A stretch of 64,000 bases of DNA from CAZRVH01 sp964603635. GTDB taxonomy: Bacteria > Patescibacteriota > Gracilibacteria > Peribacterales > Peribacteraceae. The stretch covers positions 124,001-188,000 of the forward strand of contig CAZRVH010000001.1 in assembly GCA_964603635.1 (NCBI GenBank). Reading direction: 5' to 3'. Below are positions 42,693-51,827 of the stretch, one piece after another; position 1 is the stretch's first letter; every line of letters begins with the position of its first letter. The translations under genes were made by a program, and so were the position numbers. The notes under the pieces are model-generated. The model had not been told where the DNA came from. It made no database searches and was given only the letters and a program-made list of their open reading frames with translations.

Positions 42693-42797
42693 ATGGAACG
42701 TCGCTCCCCCAGCACCCGCTTCGCACTGTTCATCATGATCGGGTGCATCCTCGGAATTTCCCTCTCGACGCTCGTGTCGGTTCCCGTCTCCTTCTAA
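42693..42797 (+). CDS. 34-residue single-helix membrane peptide
   Basis: MERRSPSTRFALFIMIGC followed by LGISLSTLVSVPVSF: a basic N-terminus and one hydrophobic helix. TACCAT at 42679-42684 lies 8 nt before ATG, the spacing of leaderless genes in this window. It is too short for homology claims. The flanks (42476-42692 and 42798-43069) hold no other gene, only palindromic repeats after it. Confidence 0.5.
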   Translation: MERRSPSTRFALFIMIGCILGISLSTLVSVPVSF

Positions 42798-42931
42798 TAC
42801 GTCTTCGCGAAGGGGACACATCGAGTTCTATTCTTCATTCTTACGAATGAAGTGGTAGTTTCGCTACGCCGGTATTCGGAGGACGCTTTCCGTCGCCGCG
42901 CGTTTTTATGAACGTACTGCATTCCTCGCAG

Positions 42932-42962
42932 TGTCATTCCCTCGTCTACGCTCGGGATGACA
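42932..42962. repeat. TGTCAT-type palindromic repeat
   Basis: TGTCATTCC ... GGGATGACA (8 of 9 pairs) around CTCGTCTACGCTC. This is an intergenic hairpin of the widespread TGTCATCCC/GGGATGACA type. Confidence 0.65.
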
Positions 42963-42997
42963 CATCGGGCCATTTTGTATAACTATGTCCTGACAAG

Positions 42998-43051
42998 CGT
43001 GTCACGGTGAGCCTGCCTACCGGCAGGCAGGCGTAGACGAACCGTAACACG
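42998..43051. repeat. Long nested hairpin downstream of the CPBP gene
   Basis: CGTGTCACGGT pairs with ACCGTAACACG (10 of 11) and encloses GCCTGCC/GGCAGGC. It lies 19 bp beyond the CPBP stop (43070) on the minus strand and may stabilise or terminate that message. Confidence 0.6.
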
Positions 43052-43069
43052 TTGTGCGGGGAGTATTGT

Positions 43070-43885
43070 TTATGCAGCCAAGGCTCCCACGACCGTCGGT
43101 ACCACTACCTGGAGCGTGATATCCGCGGTGAAGTGCGAGATCATCGCGGCTTCGAATCCTTTTTTCCAGTACAGCCATCCGAACACCGCGCCCCCGATTC
43201 CGTTGAGGATCAACGCGCGCAGCAGCACCCACGGTCCCACGTCCGTTAGTGCGGAGGTGACGGGCAGGTGACTGAGACCGAAGAAAAAGGTGGAGAGTCC
43301 CAACGCGATCCACATCGCCGTATGCGACGCACCCTTTTCCGGCGAGCGCTGCACTTTCCAAACGATCCACGCCACCAGCGTCATAAAGAACAGGCGCATG
43401 AGGATTTCCTCGTCGATGCCGCCGTAGAAGGCCGTGAGCATTCTCCAAGCGACGGGGATGGCGTTCACCTGTCCGATATTGCTCAGGACTTCGTCGCGGA
43501 TGAACAGCAGGTCCGCGATGGCGATGATCACGCTGGCCAGGAATCCCAAGGCGACCGACAGGCCGAGCGTCTTTGCGAAACCGGCTGGTATTTTCTTTCC
43601 GTACACGAGCGGTTCTAGGTACGGGCTTCCCAGCTTCACGCGGCGTGCCATCAGGAGTCCCAGGCCTACCGCGGGCAATAGGATGATCGCGGACTGGAGG
43701 ATCTGTTCCAGTATCACCTGGTCCAACGGGATCGGCAGGGGATTGCCGCTAAGTTCCAGCAGCGACAGGAGATACGGCAGGATGCTGACGGCGGCCACGA
43801 TGCCGAAGACGGAGTACAACGCAAACAGACGCCATGGATACGATGACGTCTTCGCGCTCTTGAACTTCAAGAAGAAATTTTTCAT
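43070..43885 (-). CDS. CPBP-family intramembrane metalloprotease
   Basis: 271 residues, about eight membrane helices. The three family motifs are present: GGIDEEILMRLFF (EExxxR-type; paired Glu and Arg), FFFGLSHLP (first His) and ISHFTAD (second His). CPBP/Rce1-type enzymes cleave peptides within the membrane, e.g. in immunity to bacteriocins or prenyl-protein processing. The partner is unknown. A palindromic repeat (43900-43927) lies just upstream of the start. Confidence 0.88.
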   Translation of the reverse strand: MKNFFLKFKSAKTSSYPWRLFALYSVFGIVAAVSILPYLLSLLELSGNPLPIPLDQVILEQILQSAIILLPAVGLGLLMARRVKLGSPYLEPLVYGKKIPAGFAKTLGLSVALGFLASVIIAIADLLFIRDEVLSNIGQVNAIPVAWRMLTAFYGGIDEEILMRLFFMTLVAWIVWKVQRSPEKGASHTAMWIALGLSTFFFGLSHLPVTSALTDVGPWVLLRALILNGIGGAVFGWLYWKKGFEAAMISHFTADITLQVVVPTVVGALAA

Positions 43886-43899
43886 AAGGAGAGGAGATA

Positions 43900-43927
43900 G
43901 TCCGCCGTCGCCAAGGCTATGGCGGAC
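43900..43927. repeat. 28-bp palindromic repeat, copy 2
   Basis: GTCCGCC...GGCGGAC, 24 of 28 positions identical to 31062-31089. It occupies the 52-bp spacer between the CPBP gene and the upstream minus-strand gene. Confidence 0.7.
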
Positions 43928-43937
43928 GAGCGGATTT

Positions 43938-44558
43938 TTATAAAGAAGAGGAACCGCTCGATGATGAGGCCGGGCAGGTCACTCCGTCAATACGCCATGC
44001 CCCGTCCTCGCTGCGGACGGTCACCATGGGGGAGACCGTCACGTTGTTCGCGTAGCGCTCGTTCACCTGCACCGTCGCCTCGCTGTCACCCTTCACGAGC
44101 AGTACCGTGGTGAAGTTCAGCGGCTGGCGCTCGTTGCAGAAGATGTCCGATGCCTCGTCGACCGTCGTCCTCATGCGTTCGGTGAGGAAGGGGCTCGTGG
44201 CAGCGAGTTCGTTATTGATGAAGCCGCCGTAGGTGGCCCATTCCAGGTAGAAGCGGGAGACCGTTTCGCGCGGCGTGCTCTGTTCGAAGGAAGACGACGA
44301 GCCGCTCATCGCGACCGAGGAGTTGGCCATTGCGGATGATGCGACCGATGAAACCGCGGCGGACGACACCGATGATACCTCGCTTGCGGAGCTTATAGAG
44401 GAAGACAGTGCAGCCGACGAGACGGACGAACTGGATGATGTGTCACCGTTTCCCGAATACAGAGGGGACGACGGATTGGTAAACGCGATGTAGCCGATGG
44501 TGAGCACTGCGATTACGACGATAGCGGTAGTGATGACAGTGCGCGTAGAGTTCTTCAT
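43938..44558 (-). CDS. Membrane-anchored exported protein, DUF3828-like domain
   Basis: 206 residues from ATG 44558. An N-terminal membrane helix (about 8-27) is followed by a long Ser/Ala/Val linker (about 40-95) and a C-terminal domain STPRETVSRFYLEWATYGGF ... SEATVQVNERYANN ... SEDGAWRIDGVTCP. The last part has the cystatin/NTF2-like pattern of DUF3828 proteins. It lies upstream of the CPBP protease in the same direction and might be a neighbour in function, but this is only positional. Confidence 0.68.
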   Translation of the reverse strand: MKNSTRTVITTAIVVIAVLTIGYIAFTNPSSPLYSGNGDTSSSSSVSSAALSSSISSASEVSSVSSAAVSSVASSAMANSSVAMSGSSSSFEQSTPRETVSRFYLEWATYGGFINNELAATSPFLTERMRTTVDEASDIFCNERQPLNFTTVLLVKGDSEATVQVNERYANNVTVSPMVTVRSEDGAWRIDGVTCPASSSSGSSSL

Positions 44559-44812
44559 AAGGTGCGAAGGGAATGAATAGAAGCAAGTATTCCAGATATG
44601 TAGACGATGAGCACTCGTCTTTTCGTACAAAAAAGAGTCTACATTGTTATCCGACTTTGCCTTTTGGGTTACGTCGGATGATCAAAAATGGTATTTCACA
44701 GCGGCGCATCGGTCAGTGTTGTTAAGAAGTATTCACATTTTGATCAAATAATTTGTTCTTGATGGATCGGCGAAGCATAGGCACGATTGGAGCCGTGCTT
44801 GCTTTTCCTTCT

Positions 44813-46132
44813 ATGAAACTACACGGGCTTTCCACACCAAGAACATCAAGGCGCGTCCTGACCGAGATTCTCATCGCGGTTTTCTTCGGCGCGACGATCG
44901 TCCTTCTGCCGCAGCTCTTGCGGTCCAGGAGCGGCATGTCGGATCTTGCGCTCAACGCGCTGGTGCCGAACATGAAGCCGGCCATCGTGGGAACGGGCGC
45001 GACCATCAAAGGAACGTCCACGTCTTCCAAGCCCGGTATCCTATCGCTTGTCCAAACCCGCATCGACCGCGCCTTGCAGCGCATGAAGGCGCAGGGCATC
45101 CATGGGTCCGCCGCAGATGTGAAGCCCCCGTCCGCCATCACGCAGCCCGCGAAAAATCCCTACAGCCAGCGCGGCGTGTACCTCGGTCCGCCGAACGTGA
45201 AGAACACGGACTTCCTGGATAGCGTCATCGAAAACCTGAAGAAGAACGGCGGCAACGCGCTCGTGTTCGACGTGAAGGGTTCCTTCGTCTACTTCGAAAC
45301 CGACGCTGAACTCCCCAACCACTACGGCACCGTCCGCGCCAAGTACAACGTGACGGACGTCGTGAAGAAGGCGCATGACAACGGCCTCTACACCATCGGC
45401 CGCTTCATCGCGGTGAAGGACAACATCATCACCAGCATCCTGCCCGAAACGCGCGTCTACGGGCCCAAGGGCAACCTCATCGTGGAAGATTGGATCGATC
45501 CCAGCAACCAGAAGGCCATCGACTACAACATGGACATCATGTGTGAGCTCGCCAAGAGCGGCATCGACGAGGTGAACATGGACTACATCCGCTTCAGTAC
45601 CGCCAGCTTCGGCGCGCTTGCCGTGTACAGCATGGAGGAGAAGGCGGAGAAAGTGGAGAAATTCATCAAGGCCGCCCGCGATACCATCGACCGTTGCGGA
45701 CCGACGACCAAGCTCGGTATCAGCAGCTACGCCATCCTCGGCTGGAACTACGAAGTGAACGTGAAGACGCTGGGCCAGGATGTTGTCCGCTTCGCCCCCC
45801 TCCTGGATGTGATCTCCCCCATGGCGTATCCCGCCACCTTCACGTCTCCGGAGTACTACAGCCCGGGCAAGCACCCCGTGTCCCGCATGTACTGGCTCGT
45901 GTACCGCACGCTCACCGGCTACCAGGAACTCCTGGGCGAGGAGCACAAGCACAAGCTGCGTCCGTGGATCCAAGGCTACTACGTGGACAAGAAAGACATG
46001 ATGGACCAGATGCAGGCCGTCTACGACGCCGGACTCTGCGGATACCAGGTGTGGAACGCGAACAACAACTACACCTACACGTATCCCGCGATGGGCGCGA
46101 TGCAGGAGAAGGTGCCCGCAACCTGTATCTGA
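44813..46132 (+). CDS. Exported GH-like TIM-barrel protein (DUF4015 family)
   Basis: 439 residues from ATG 44813 (MKLHGL). A membrane helix at about 22-38 serves as signal anchor; a linker to about 115 precedes a barrel. The domain starts QRGVYLGPPNVKNTDFLDSVIENLKKNGGNALVFDVKG and contains VDYIRF-like NMDYIRFST, DVISPMAYPATF and WIQGYY, the pattern of DUF4015 putative glycoside hydrolases. Asp and Glu in these strands are likely catalytic. Probably acts on wall or exopolysaccharide. The next gene starts 4 bp after its stop. Confidence 0.85.
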   Translation: MKLHGLSTPRTSRRVLTEILIAVFFGATIVLLPQLLRSRSGMSDLALNALVPNMKPAIVGTGATIKGTSTSSKPGILSLVQTRIDRALQRMKAQGIHGSAADVKPPSAITQPAKNPYSQRGVYLGPPNVKNTDFLDSVIENLKKNGGNALVFDVKGSFVYFETDAELPNHYGTVRAKYNVTDVVKKAHDNGLYTIGRFIAVKDNIITSILPETRVYGPKGNLIVEDWIDPSNQKAIDYNMDIMCELAKSGIDEVNMDYIRFSTASFGALAVYSMEEKAEKVEKFIKAARDTIDRCGPTTKLGISSYAILGWNYEVNVKTLGQDVVRFAPLLDVISPMAYPATFTSPEYYSPGKHPVSRMYWLVYRTLTGYQELLGEEHKHKLRPWIQGYYVDKKDMMDQMQAVYDAGLCGYQVWNANNNYTYTYPAMGAMQEKVPATCI

Positions 46133-46136
46133 CGCC

Positions 46137-46805
46137 ATGAAAACCGCCGTCATCACCGGCGGTTGCAGTGGCATCGGGCTTGCGACCGCGCATGCGTTCC
46201 TGCAGGACGGCTACCGCGTGTACGCGCTGGATACCCATGCCCCCTCGTCCCAGGTCCCGGAGCATTTCCACCATGTCCCGGCGGACATTACCGATTCCTC
46301 CAGTGTGGAAGCCGCTGCCGCGTCCATCCCTTCGCCGGTGGACGTTCTGTTCAATAACGCCGGCATCATGCGGCGCGGCACCCTGTTCGACAGTACGGAA
46401 GGGGAGTTCGACGCGCTCTTTGCCGTCCATGTGAAAGGCGCCTGGCTGGTAACGCGCGCGTTGCTGCCCAAGCTCTCGCCGGATGCCTTGGTGCTGCAGA
46501 TGTCCTCCGTCCATGCGTTGCGGGAATCCACGGACCCCGCGCTCTACACGCTCGTGAAGCAGACGGCGATGCACTTCGGACGCATGCTGGGCAAGACCTA
46601 CCCGAACCTGCGCGTGAAGCTGCTCTTCCCCGGCCCGACGGATACGCAGCTCTCCCGCCACGGCGTGACGGGCAAGGCCCTGGAGGAAAAGGAGAAGATC
46701 ATGCACACGCCGGAGGAATTGGCCGCGCAGATCCTGCGCTTCGCGAAGTCGGATGCGGAGAGGATGACGTATCGCGACGAGCACAGGGATTACGTGTTGG
46801 AGTAA
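46137..46805 (+). CDS. Short-chain dehydrogenase/reductase (SDR)
   Basis: 222 residues. NAD(P)-binding TGGCSGIG (about 7-14), NNAG (about 75-78), catalytic Ser in QMSSVHA (about 123-125) and YTLVKQ as YxxxK (about 138-142). It lacks the extended C-terminal part of longer SDRs. The substrate is unknown. It lies 4 bp after the GH-like gene and ends the GC-rich block before the AT-rich island. Confidence 0.88.
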   Translation: MKTAVITGGCSGIGLATAHAFLQDGYRVYALDTHAPSSQVPEHFHHVPADITDSSSVEAAAASIPSPVDVLFNNAGIMRRGTLFDSTEGEFDALFAVHVKGAWLVTRALLPKLSPDALVLQMSSVHALRESTDPALYTLVKQTAMHFGRMLGKTYPNLRVKLLFPGPTDTQLSRHGVTGKALEEKEKIMHTPEELAAQILRFAKSDAERMTYRDEHRDYVLE

Positions 46806-46900
46806 GGGTTTTTGTTTTGGGGTAGAGGAAAAAATTGAGCTAATTTATTGTTCAATATATTAAATTAAGTGATTTAATTAGGAGGAGCTATTATAAATGT

Positions 46901-48058
46901 ATGCTTAAAGAATTGTTTGAAGAAATTTTGCATAATTATAAGGATGCGTCGAGGCAGCCTGACATGGGTAAGATTATTAGGAAAATTTTGCCCAAAGAAT
47001 TGGATGAACAGACTAAGCTTCCGGAGAAATATAAAATTGTAGGGTCTGCTGGGAAGGGAAATTTCTCCGAGGTTCCTTGGATTGTAGTTCTTGATAAGGA
47101 AATCACAGACACTCCACAAACAGGTTATTACATTGCGTATCTTTTCGATGCAGACATGAAGGGTGTGCATCTATCATTAGGCATCGGATGGACTCAATTT
47201 GAAGAGAAGTTTGGAAGCCAAAAAGTTGCAAGAATGGAAATTGAAAAAATGACCGAAAGACTTCAGTACCATCTTTACTCCGGTCTAAAAGATTTTAACT
47301 TCGACAAGATTGATTTGTATGCAAATAACAACTTAGGAAAAGGCTATGCACGTGGTCATGTATGTGGCAAATACTATCCAATTAATGCAGTTCCAACGGA
47401 TGAGATTATTATCAGTGATTTGTGGTATTTGATCGGAGTTTATCGAGAGCTGAAAGGAAAAGTTGGTAAAAATATTCTAGAATTAGATACTAAGTTAGAT
47501 CAGGAGGATAAAGATGAAAGTGCTATTTTTACTATTCCAGATATCCAAAAGATTTCTTTCACTAAACTTAAGTTAGAATCTTTAGATCCAGAGCCATCTA
47601 AAAGCAAATCAGACAAACCTTCTTACTTTGATGAGGAGAAAAACTTAGCTGGTCAAAAACGAAATCGCAGAACTGGTGCTAAAGGAGAAAATCTAGTACT
47701 AGAAATGGAAATATTTAATTTAAAAAAGGCAGGAAGGGAGGATTTAATTGGTAACGTGAAGATTGTGTCGGAAAATATGAGCTTGGGTTATGACATTCTT
47801 TCATTTGAGCCAAATGGAGATGAGAAGTACATAGAAGTAAAAAGCTCACTCACTTCAGGTCATTCTTCTTTTTATCTAACAGCTAATGAACTTGAAAAGT
47901 CAGGTCGTCTCAAAAACTACTATTTATACGTTGTTCATGGAATCGATACTCAAGAACCTTCAATTAAATACATTAAACATCCTCAATTTCATTCCAATGA
48001 ATTTAGGCTGCATCCAAGACAGTATTTAGTTTTGTATAAAGAGGATTTGGTTGCTTAA
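46901..48058 (+). CDS. DUF3578 (McrB N-terminal-like) plus DUF3883 nuclease-like protein
   Basis: 385 residues, AT-rich. Residues about 5-190 resemble DUF3578/MrcB N-terminal domains (KGNFSEVPWIVVLDKEITDTPQTGYYIAYLFDADMKGVHLSLG), which in McrB-type systems recognise DNA. After a charged linker (about 195-250), residues about 255-375 form a DUF3883 domain of PD-(D/E)xK type: GAKGE, GYDIL (Asp298), KYIEVKSS (Glu312, Lys314). This is a recognition-plus-nuclease design typical of restriction-like defence. AGGAGGA lies 13-15 nt before ATG, farther than usual. It opens the AT-rich island. Confidence 0.75.
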   Translation: MLKELFEEILHNYKDASRQPDMGKIIRKILPKELDEQTKLPEKYKIVGSAGKGNFSEVPWIVVLDKEITDTPQTGYYIAYLFDADMKGVHLSLGIGWTQFEEKFGSQKVARMEIEKMTERLQYHLYSGLKDFNFDKIDLYANNNLGKGYARGHVCGKYYPINAVPTDEIIISDLWYLIGVYRELKGKVGKNILELDTKLDQEDKDESAIFTIPDIQKISFTKLKLESLDPEPSKSKSDKPSYFDEEKNLAGQKRNRRTGAKGENLVLEMEIFNLKKAGREDLIGNVKIVSENMSLGYDILSFEPNGDEKYIEVKSSLTSGHSSFYLTANELEKSGRLKNYYLYVVHGIDTQEPSIKYIKHPQFHSNEFRLHPRQYLVLYKEDLVA

Positions 48059-48106
48059 TTGCAGGGATATTGTTGAGTAATCGGAAATGCTGTATAAACT
48101 AAAGTC

Positions 48107-48457
48107 ATGTCTAACTACGAAAAAGTAATACAGAAAATCCGGAAGTTCAGAGATGAACGTGATTGGATGCAGTTTCATGATCCCAAGAGCATGGCTGCTT
48201 CTATTTCTATTGAGGCTGGGGAATTACTTGAGCATTTCCAATGGAAGAACAAAGAAGAAGCTGATGAGTACGTGAAGACTCATAAGGAAGACATTGCCGA
48301 AGAAGCTGCTGACGTTGCAGCATATCTTTTTGAATTCTGCGATAATATTGGAATTGATTTATTTGCTGCAATGGAAAAGAAGATTGATCTTAATGCGCAG
48401 AAGTATCCTGTTGAAAAAGCGAAGGGCTCTAGTAAGAAATATAATCAACTCTCATGA
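48107..48457 (+). CDS. MazG-like nucleotide pyrophosphohydrolase
   Basis: 116 residues, a short all-alpha NTP-PPase. Metal-binding motif EAGELLEHFQWKNKEEA ... EEAADVAAYLFEFCD fits the ExxE...ExxD pattern (Glu37, Glu40/41, Glu64-68, Asp71). Such enzymes hydrolyse (d)NTPs or alarmones. TAAACT lies 6 nt before ATG. Its TGA overlaps the ATG of the DUF2075 gene (ATGA at 48454), so the two are coupled and probably act together. Confidence 0.88.
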   Translation: MSNYEKVIQKIRKFRDERDWMQFHDPKSMAASISIEAGELLEHFQWKNKEEADEYVKTHKEDIAEEAADVAAYLFEFCDNIGIDLFAAMEKKIDLNAQKYPVEKAKGSSKKYNQLS

Positions 48458-50319
48458 TTGTATATGAAACTACCAAAAGGGGCTTTCTAAAGGATGCAGC
48501 GAATTGCATTGAAGATATTATTCGCAATGGAGTGAAGGAAAAATTGCTACTCGATATTAAGCCTGACAGTAGCGAATACAACTCTTGGAAAAATTCTTTA
48601 GGGAACGCCATGTTTCATGTGATGAATACGGACAAGATTCCGGATGATGCAGGTATCGCCATTGAGTATTCAATTCCCAGAACAAAAAACAGGATTGATT
48701 TTGTGATTACGGGGCAAGATGAAGCAGGTCATGACAAAGTGATTATTGTCGAATTGAAACAGTGGTCTGAAATACAAATGACCACGAAGGATGCCATGGT
48801 CATGACTCGTTTTAAGCAAGGTCTATCCGAAGAGTTGCATCCTTCGTATCAAGCCTGGTCTTACTCAACGCTATTAAACAGTTTCAACTCAGCTGTGTAT
48901 GACGAAAAGATTGAGTTAGAGCCATGTGCATACCTGCATAATTATTTCGAAAATAATGTTGTCCTGAATTCATTTTACGGCGATTACTTGCAAAAGGCTC
49001 CCGCATTTTGCAAGGGTGATCAAGAAAAATTGCAGGATTTCATTTCAAAATTCATAAAGCACGGCGATAAAAATAAAATTATGTATCGAATTGACAATGG
49101 AAAAATTCGCCCGTCTAAAAATTTGGCAGATAGTTTGGCTTCTATGATTAAAGGGAACGCCGAATTCGTCATGATTGATGATCAGAAGATAGTCTTTGAA
49201 GAAGCTATGTCATCAGCTCGTAAGCCGAACACTGGGAAGAAAGACGTGTTAATAGTGGAAGGTGGGCCCGGCACGGGAAAGTCAGTGGTGGCTATTAATT
49301 TATTGGTTTCGATTATCAAATTGGGATTGAATGCACAGTATGTAACCAAAAATGCAGCGCCCCGTGCAGTCTTTGAAAGTAAACTAACGGGAACTTTAAA
49401 GAAAACGCATATATCAAACTTATTTACCGGTTCGGGCTCATTTGTTGATTGCGAATCAAATACATTCGATGCGTTGATCGTTGATGAGGCACATCGTTTG
49501 AATGCGAAGTCTGGAATGTTTAAACATTTAGGGGAAAATCAAATCAAAGAAATAATCGAATCTGCCAAACTTTCTATTTTCTTCATTGATGAAGATCAGA
49601 AAGTTACATTCAGTGATATCGGAGATATCGAAGAAATTGAAAAATGGGCGCATGCGGCAGGTGCAAATATTAAGAGGCTTAAGCTGGAGTCCCAGTTCCG
49701 TTGCAACGGTTCCGATGGATACTTGGCATGGCTGGATAACACGTTGCAAATTCGTGAGACGGCGAATATCAAGCTGGATACTAAAGAGTACGATTTCCGC
49801 ATACTTGAAACACCTAATGAACTTGCGGAGCTTATTTTTGAGAAAAATAAAGTCGATAACAAGGCGAGAATCGTTGCGGGATATTGCTGGGATTGGGTCA
49901 GTAAGAAAAATGCTGCATTGAAGGATGTCCAAATACCCGAACATAATTTTGCAATGCATTGGAACTTTGCGAGTGATGGTAATTTATGGATTATGGCACC
50001 GGAGTCGGTGACTGAAATAGGTTGCATTCACACCTGCCAAGGACTCGAAGTTGATTACATAGGGGTAATAGTTGGTGCGGATTTAATTGCCAGGAATGGA
50101 GAAGTTATAACTGATCCATCTAAGAGGGCTAGTACCGATAAATCCTTGAGTGGATATAAGGCCCTTTTAAAGAAAAATCCCGAAGAAGCAAAAGCAAAGG
50201 CTGATGCAATCATTAGGAATACTTATAGAGCACTTATGACGCGCGGAATGAAGGGGTGCTATGTGTATTTTGTTGATAAAGAGTTGGAGATGCTCTTTAA
50301 AGATAGAATTGTGTATTAA
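48454..50319 (+). CDS. DUF2075 protein: N-terminal PD-(D/E)xK nuclease and superfamily 1-like helicase
   Basis: 621 residues. Residues 70-105 show a nuclease core: RIDFVITG (Asp82) and VIIVELKQW (Glu100, Lys102). The DUF2075 ATPase follows with Walker A EGGPGTGKS (269-277), DALIVDEAH (339-347), a helicase-like FFIDEDQKVTFSD, RLKLESQFRCNG, and CIHTCQGLEVDYIGVIVG and RNTYRALMTRGMKGCYVY toward the C-terminus. This is a nuclease-helicase fusion as found in phage-defence loci. It is coupled to the MazG-like gene and AT-rich. Confidence 0.83.
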   Translation: MIVYETTKRGFLKDAANCIEDIIRNGVKEKLLLDIKPDSSEYNSWKNSLGNAMFHVMNTDKIPDDAGIAIEYSIPRTKNRIDFVITGQDEAGHDKVIIVELKQWSEIQMTTKDAMVMTRFKQGLSEELHPSYQAWSYSTLLNSFNSAVYDEKIELEPCAYLHNYFENNVVLNSFYGDYLQKAPAFCKGDQEKLQDFISKFIKHGDKNKIMYRIDNGKIRPSKNLADSLASMIKGNAEFVMIDDQKIVFEEAMSSARKPNTGKKDVLIVEGGPGTGKSVVAINLLVSIIKLGLNAQYVTKNAAPRAVFESKLTGTLKKTHISNLFTGSGSFVDCESNTFDALIVDEAHRLNAKSGMFKHLGENQIKEIIESAKLSIFFIDEDQKVTFSDIGDIEEIEKWAHAAGANIKRLKLESQFRCNGSDGYLAWLDNTLQIRETANIKLDTKEYDFRILETPNELAELIFEKNKVDNKARIVAGYCWDWVSKKNAALKDVQIPEHNFAMHWNFASDGNLWIMAPESVTEIGCIHTCQGLEVDYIGVIVGADLIARNGEVITDPSKRASTDKSLSGYKALLKKNPEEAKAKADAIIRNTYRALMTRGMKGCYVYFVDKELEMLFKDRIVY

Positions 50320-50460
50320 TACATCATAGCTATTTTAAAGACGATATTTTTCTAGTTAAATAACAAATCAGTCTTAATCCTCGCGGAACTGTTTAATCTT
50401 GGTGACGATATTTAGATGGAGTTTGCCATATCGGAAACTGTACAAGTTTAGATGCTGAAG

Positions 50461-50476
50461 AAAAATGGCCATTTTT
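50461..50476. terminator. Palindrome between the DUF2075 and RT genes
   Basis: AAAAATGGCCATTTTT is a perfect 16-bp palindrome with T- and A-runs at its ends, directly after the reverse transcriptase stop and 140 bp after the DUF2075 stop. It may end both convergent transcripts. The rest of 50320-50460 shows no gene. Confidence 0.55.
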
Positions 50477-51688
50477 TTATTTAAAGAACGATTGCCAATC
50501 TTTCTGATTGATTAGTTCTTTAATTGAAGTATCGTTAAACTTTTTCATTCCTCGGAATAAATTTCTCTCTATATTTTTTCTTACTTCTAAGAAATTGTCT
50601 AAATTACCGAATATCTCTTTTACATGATAAAACTGATAAAAATTAGCAAATCCATCAATTTTACAATTAACTGTTTCGATAAAACTCATGCTTTTATTTC
50701 TTTTTAATTTCACATTCAAAACTGAATTATTAAGCCACTGCCTTATTTCTCCAGTGGTTTTTTTGGGAAAAATACCTAAGCGACTTATTCTTATTCCAAG
50801 AAAAATTAATTTGTCTTGATTTTTCAAATTTAAAATATGAGTTTTTTTCGGTGATAACTCCAACTTCTCCTTTCCTAAAAATGAGATAGACATTTTTTTT
50901 GCCAATTCAGCCTCTTCTTTTGTCTGACAAAGAACAATGAAGTCATCAACATAACGAATATACTTGTCTCCAAATTTACTTTTCATAAATAAATCAAATT
51001 TTGACAAATACAAATTGGCAAAAATTGGAGATAAAGATGACCCCTGAGAAACTCCATATTTAATATTTGGAACCTCTATTCCTTTTGCTTTTACATACTC
51101 TGTGTTTCCAATTTTGAAATTAATAATTTCTCTAATTAATTTTTTTAAAGAAGGATCAGGTAAAGTTTTAAAAATTCTACAGATCATTCTATGTTTCGGA
51201 ACATTATCAAAAAATCCTTGTATATCACTTTCAAATATCCAAAAGTTTTTATTTTTTGTATGTTGAATAATTTTTTTCATTGCAGATTTAATACTAATTT
51301 CTTTCGTTTCACTTTTTTTCCAAAAATTTTTTTTCACACCACAATAACTTACTCCAGTATTAATGTGCGGATAAATAAACTCATTTAGTACTGATAAAAT
51401 AGCTCTATGAATAATACGATCTTCAATTGTTGAAATTGAAATAAGTCTATATCCGCCACTCTTTTTTGCTTTAGCCATTCCTTTAATAGGCTTAAAAGCG
51501 AACTTTTTCTGTGATAATTTTTTCTGCAAATTTTCCAGATTCTTTCTTTCTTGTGATTTAAATCTTTCTATGCTCACACCATCAATGCCGCGCGAACTTT
51601 TTAGGACATCTTCTTTTTTCCCTTTGCATATGGATTTAAAGCATTTTTCTAAAAGCCGGTAGTCTGAAATTTTCTGATACAAGTCCAT
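50477..51688 (-). CDS. Group II-intron-like reverse transcriptase
   Basis: 403 residues, very AT-rich. RT blocks in order: SSRGIDGVSIERF (about 31-43), GGYRLISISTIEDRIIHRAI (78-97), FESDIQGFFDNV (152-163, Asp155), YGVSQGSSLSPIFANLYLS (211-229) and IRYVDDF (244-250, catalytic Asp248/249). After the palm a short thumb/X-like part contains KIDGFANFYQFYH, but no HNH endonuclease follows. The SQG-LSP motif is that of group II-like RTs, not the SQ form of diversity-generating RTs. It converges on the defence-like genes and has a structured region upstream. Confidence 0.85.
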   Translation of the reverse strand: MDLYQKISDYRLLEKCFKSICKGKKEDVLKSSRGIDGVSIERFKSQERKNLENLQKKLSQKKFAFKPIKGMAKAKKSGGYRLISISTIEDRIIHRAILSVLNEFIYPHINTGVSYCGVKKNFWKKSETKEISIKSAMKKIIQHTKNKNFWIFESDIQGFFDNVPKHRMICRIFKTLPDPSLKKLIREIINFKIGNTEYVKAKGIEVPNIKYGVSQGSSLSPIFANLYLSKFDLFMKSKFGDKYIRYVDDFIVLCQTKEEAELAKKMSISFLGKEKLELSPKKTHILNLKNQDKLIFLGIRISRLGIFPKKTTGEIRQWLNNSVLNVKLKRNKSMSFIETVNCKIDGFANFYQFYHVKEIFGNLDNFLEVRKNIERNLFRGMKKFNDTSIKELINQKDWQSFFK

Positions 51689-51704
51689 ATTTCATGTAGG
51701 GGAA

Positions 51705-51744
51705 GTCAAGGCATCGGTAGCCGGTGGGGCTAGATGACCTTGAC
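51705..51744 (-). ncRNA. Strong hairpin just upstream of the RT start
   Basis: In RT sense GTCAAGG-CATC-TAGCC pairs with GGCTA-GATG-CCTTGAC around a CCACC loop, with small bulges; it ends 17 nt before ATG 51688. A second hairpin, ATCCT/AGGAT (51756-51769), lies beside it. Together they may be part of a non-coding RNA used by the RT or a translational control element. Confidence 0.5.
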
Positions 51745-51827
51745 TCCTTGACGTTATCCTTTTGAGGATATTGTCTGTGCCTGAGCGAGATGATCCTGCT
51801 TCTTTCCCGAAAAAAATGGGTCTCATT

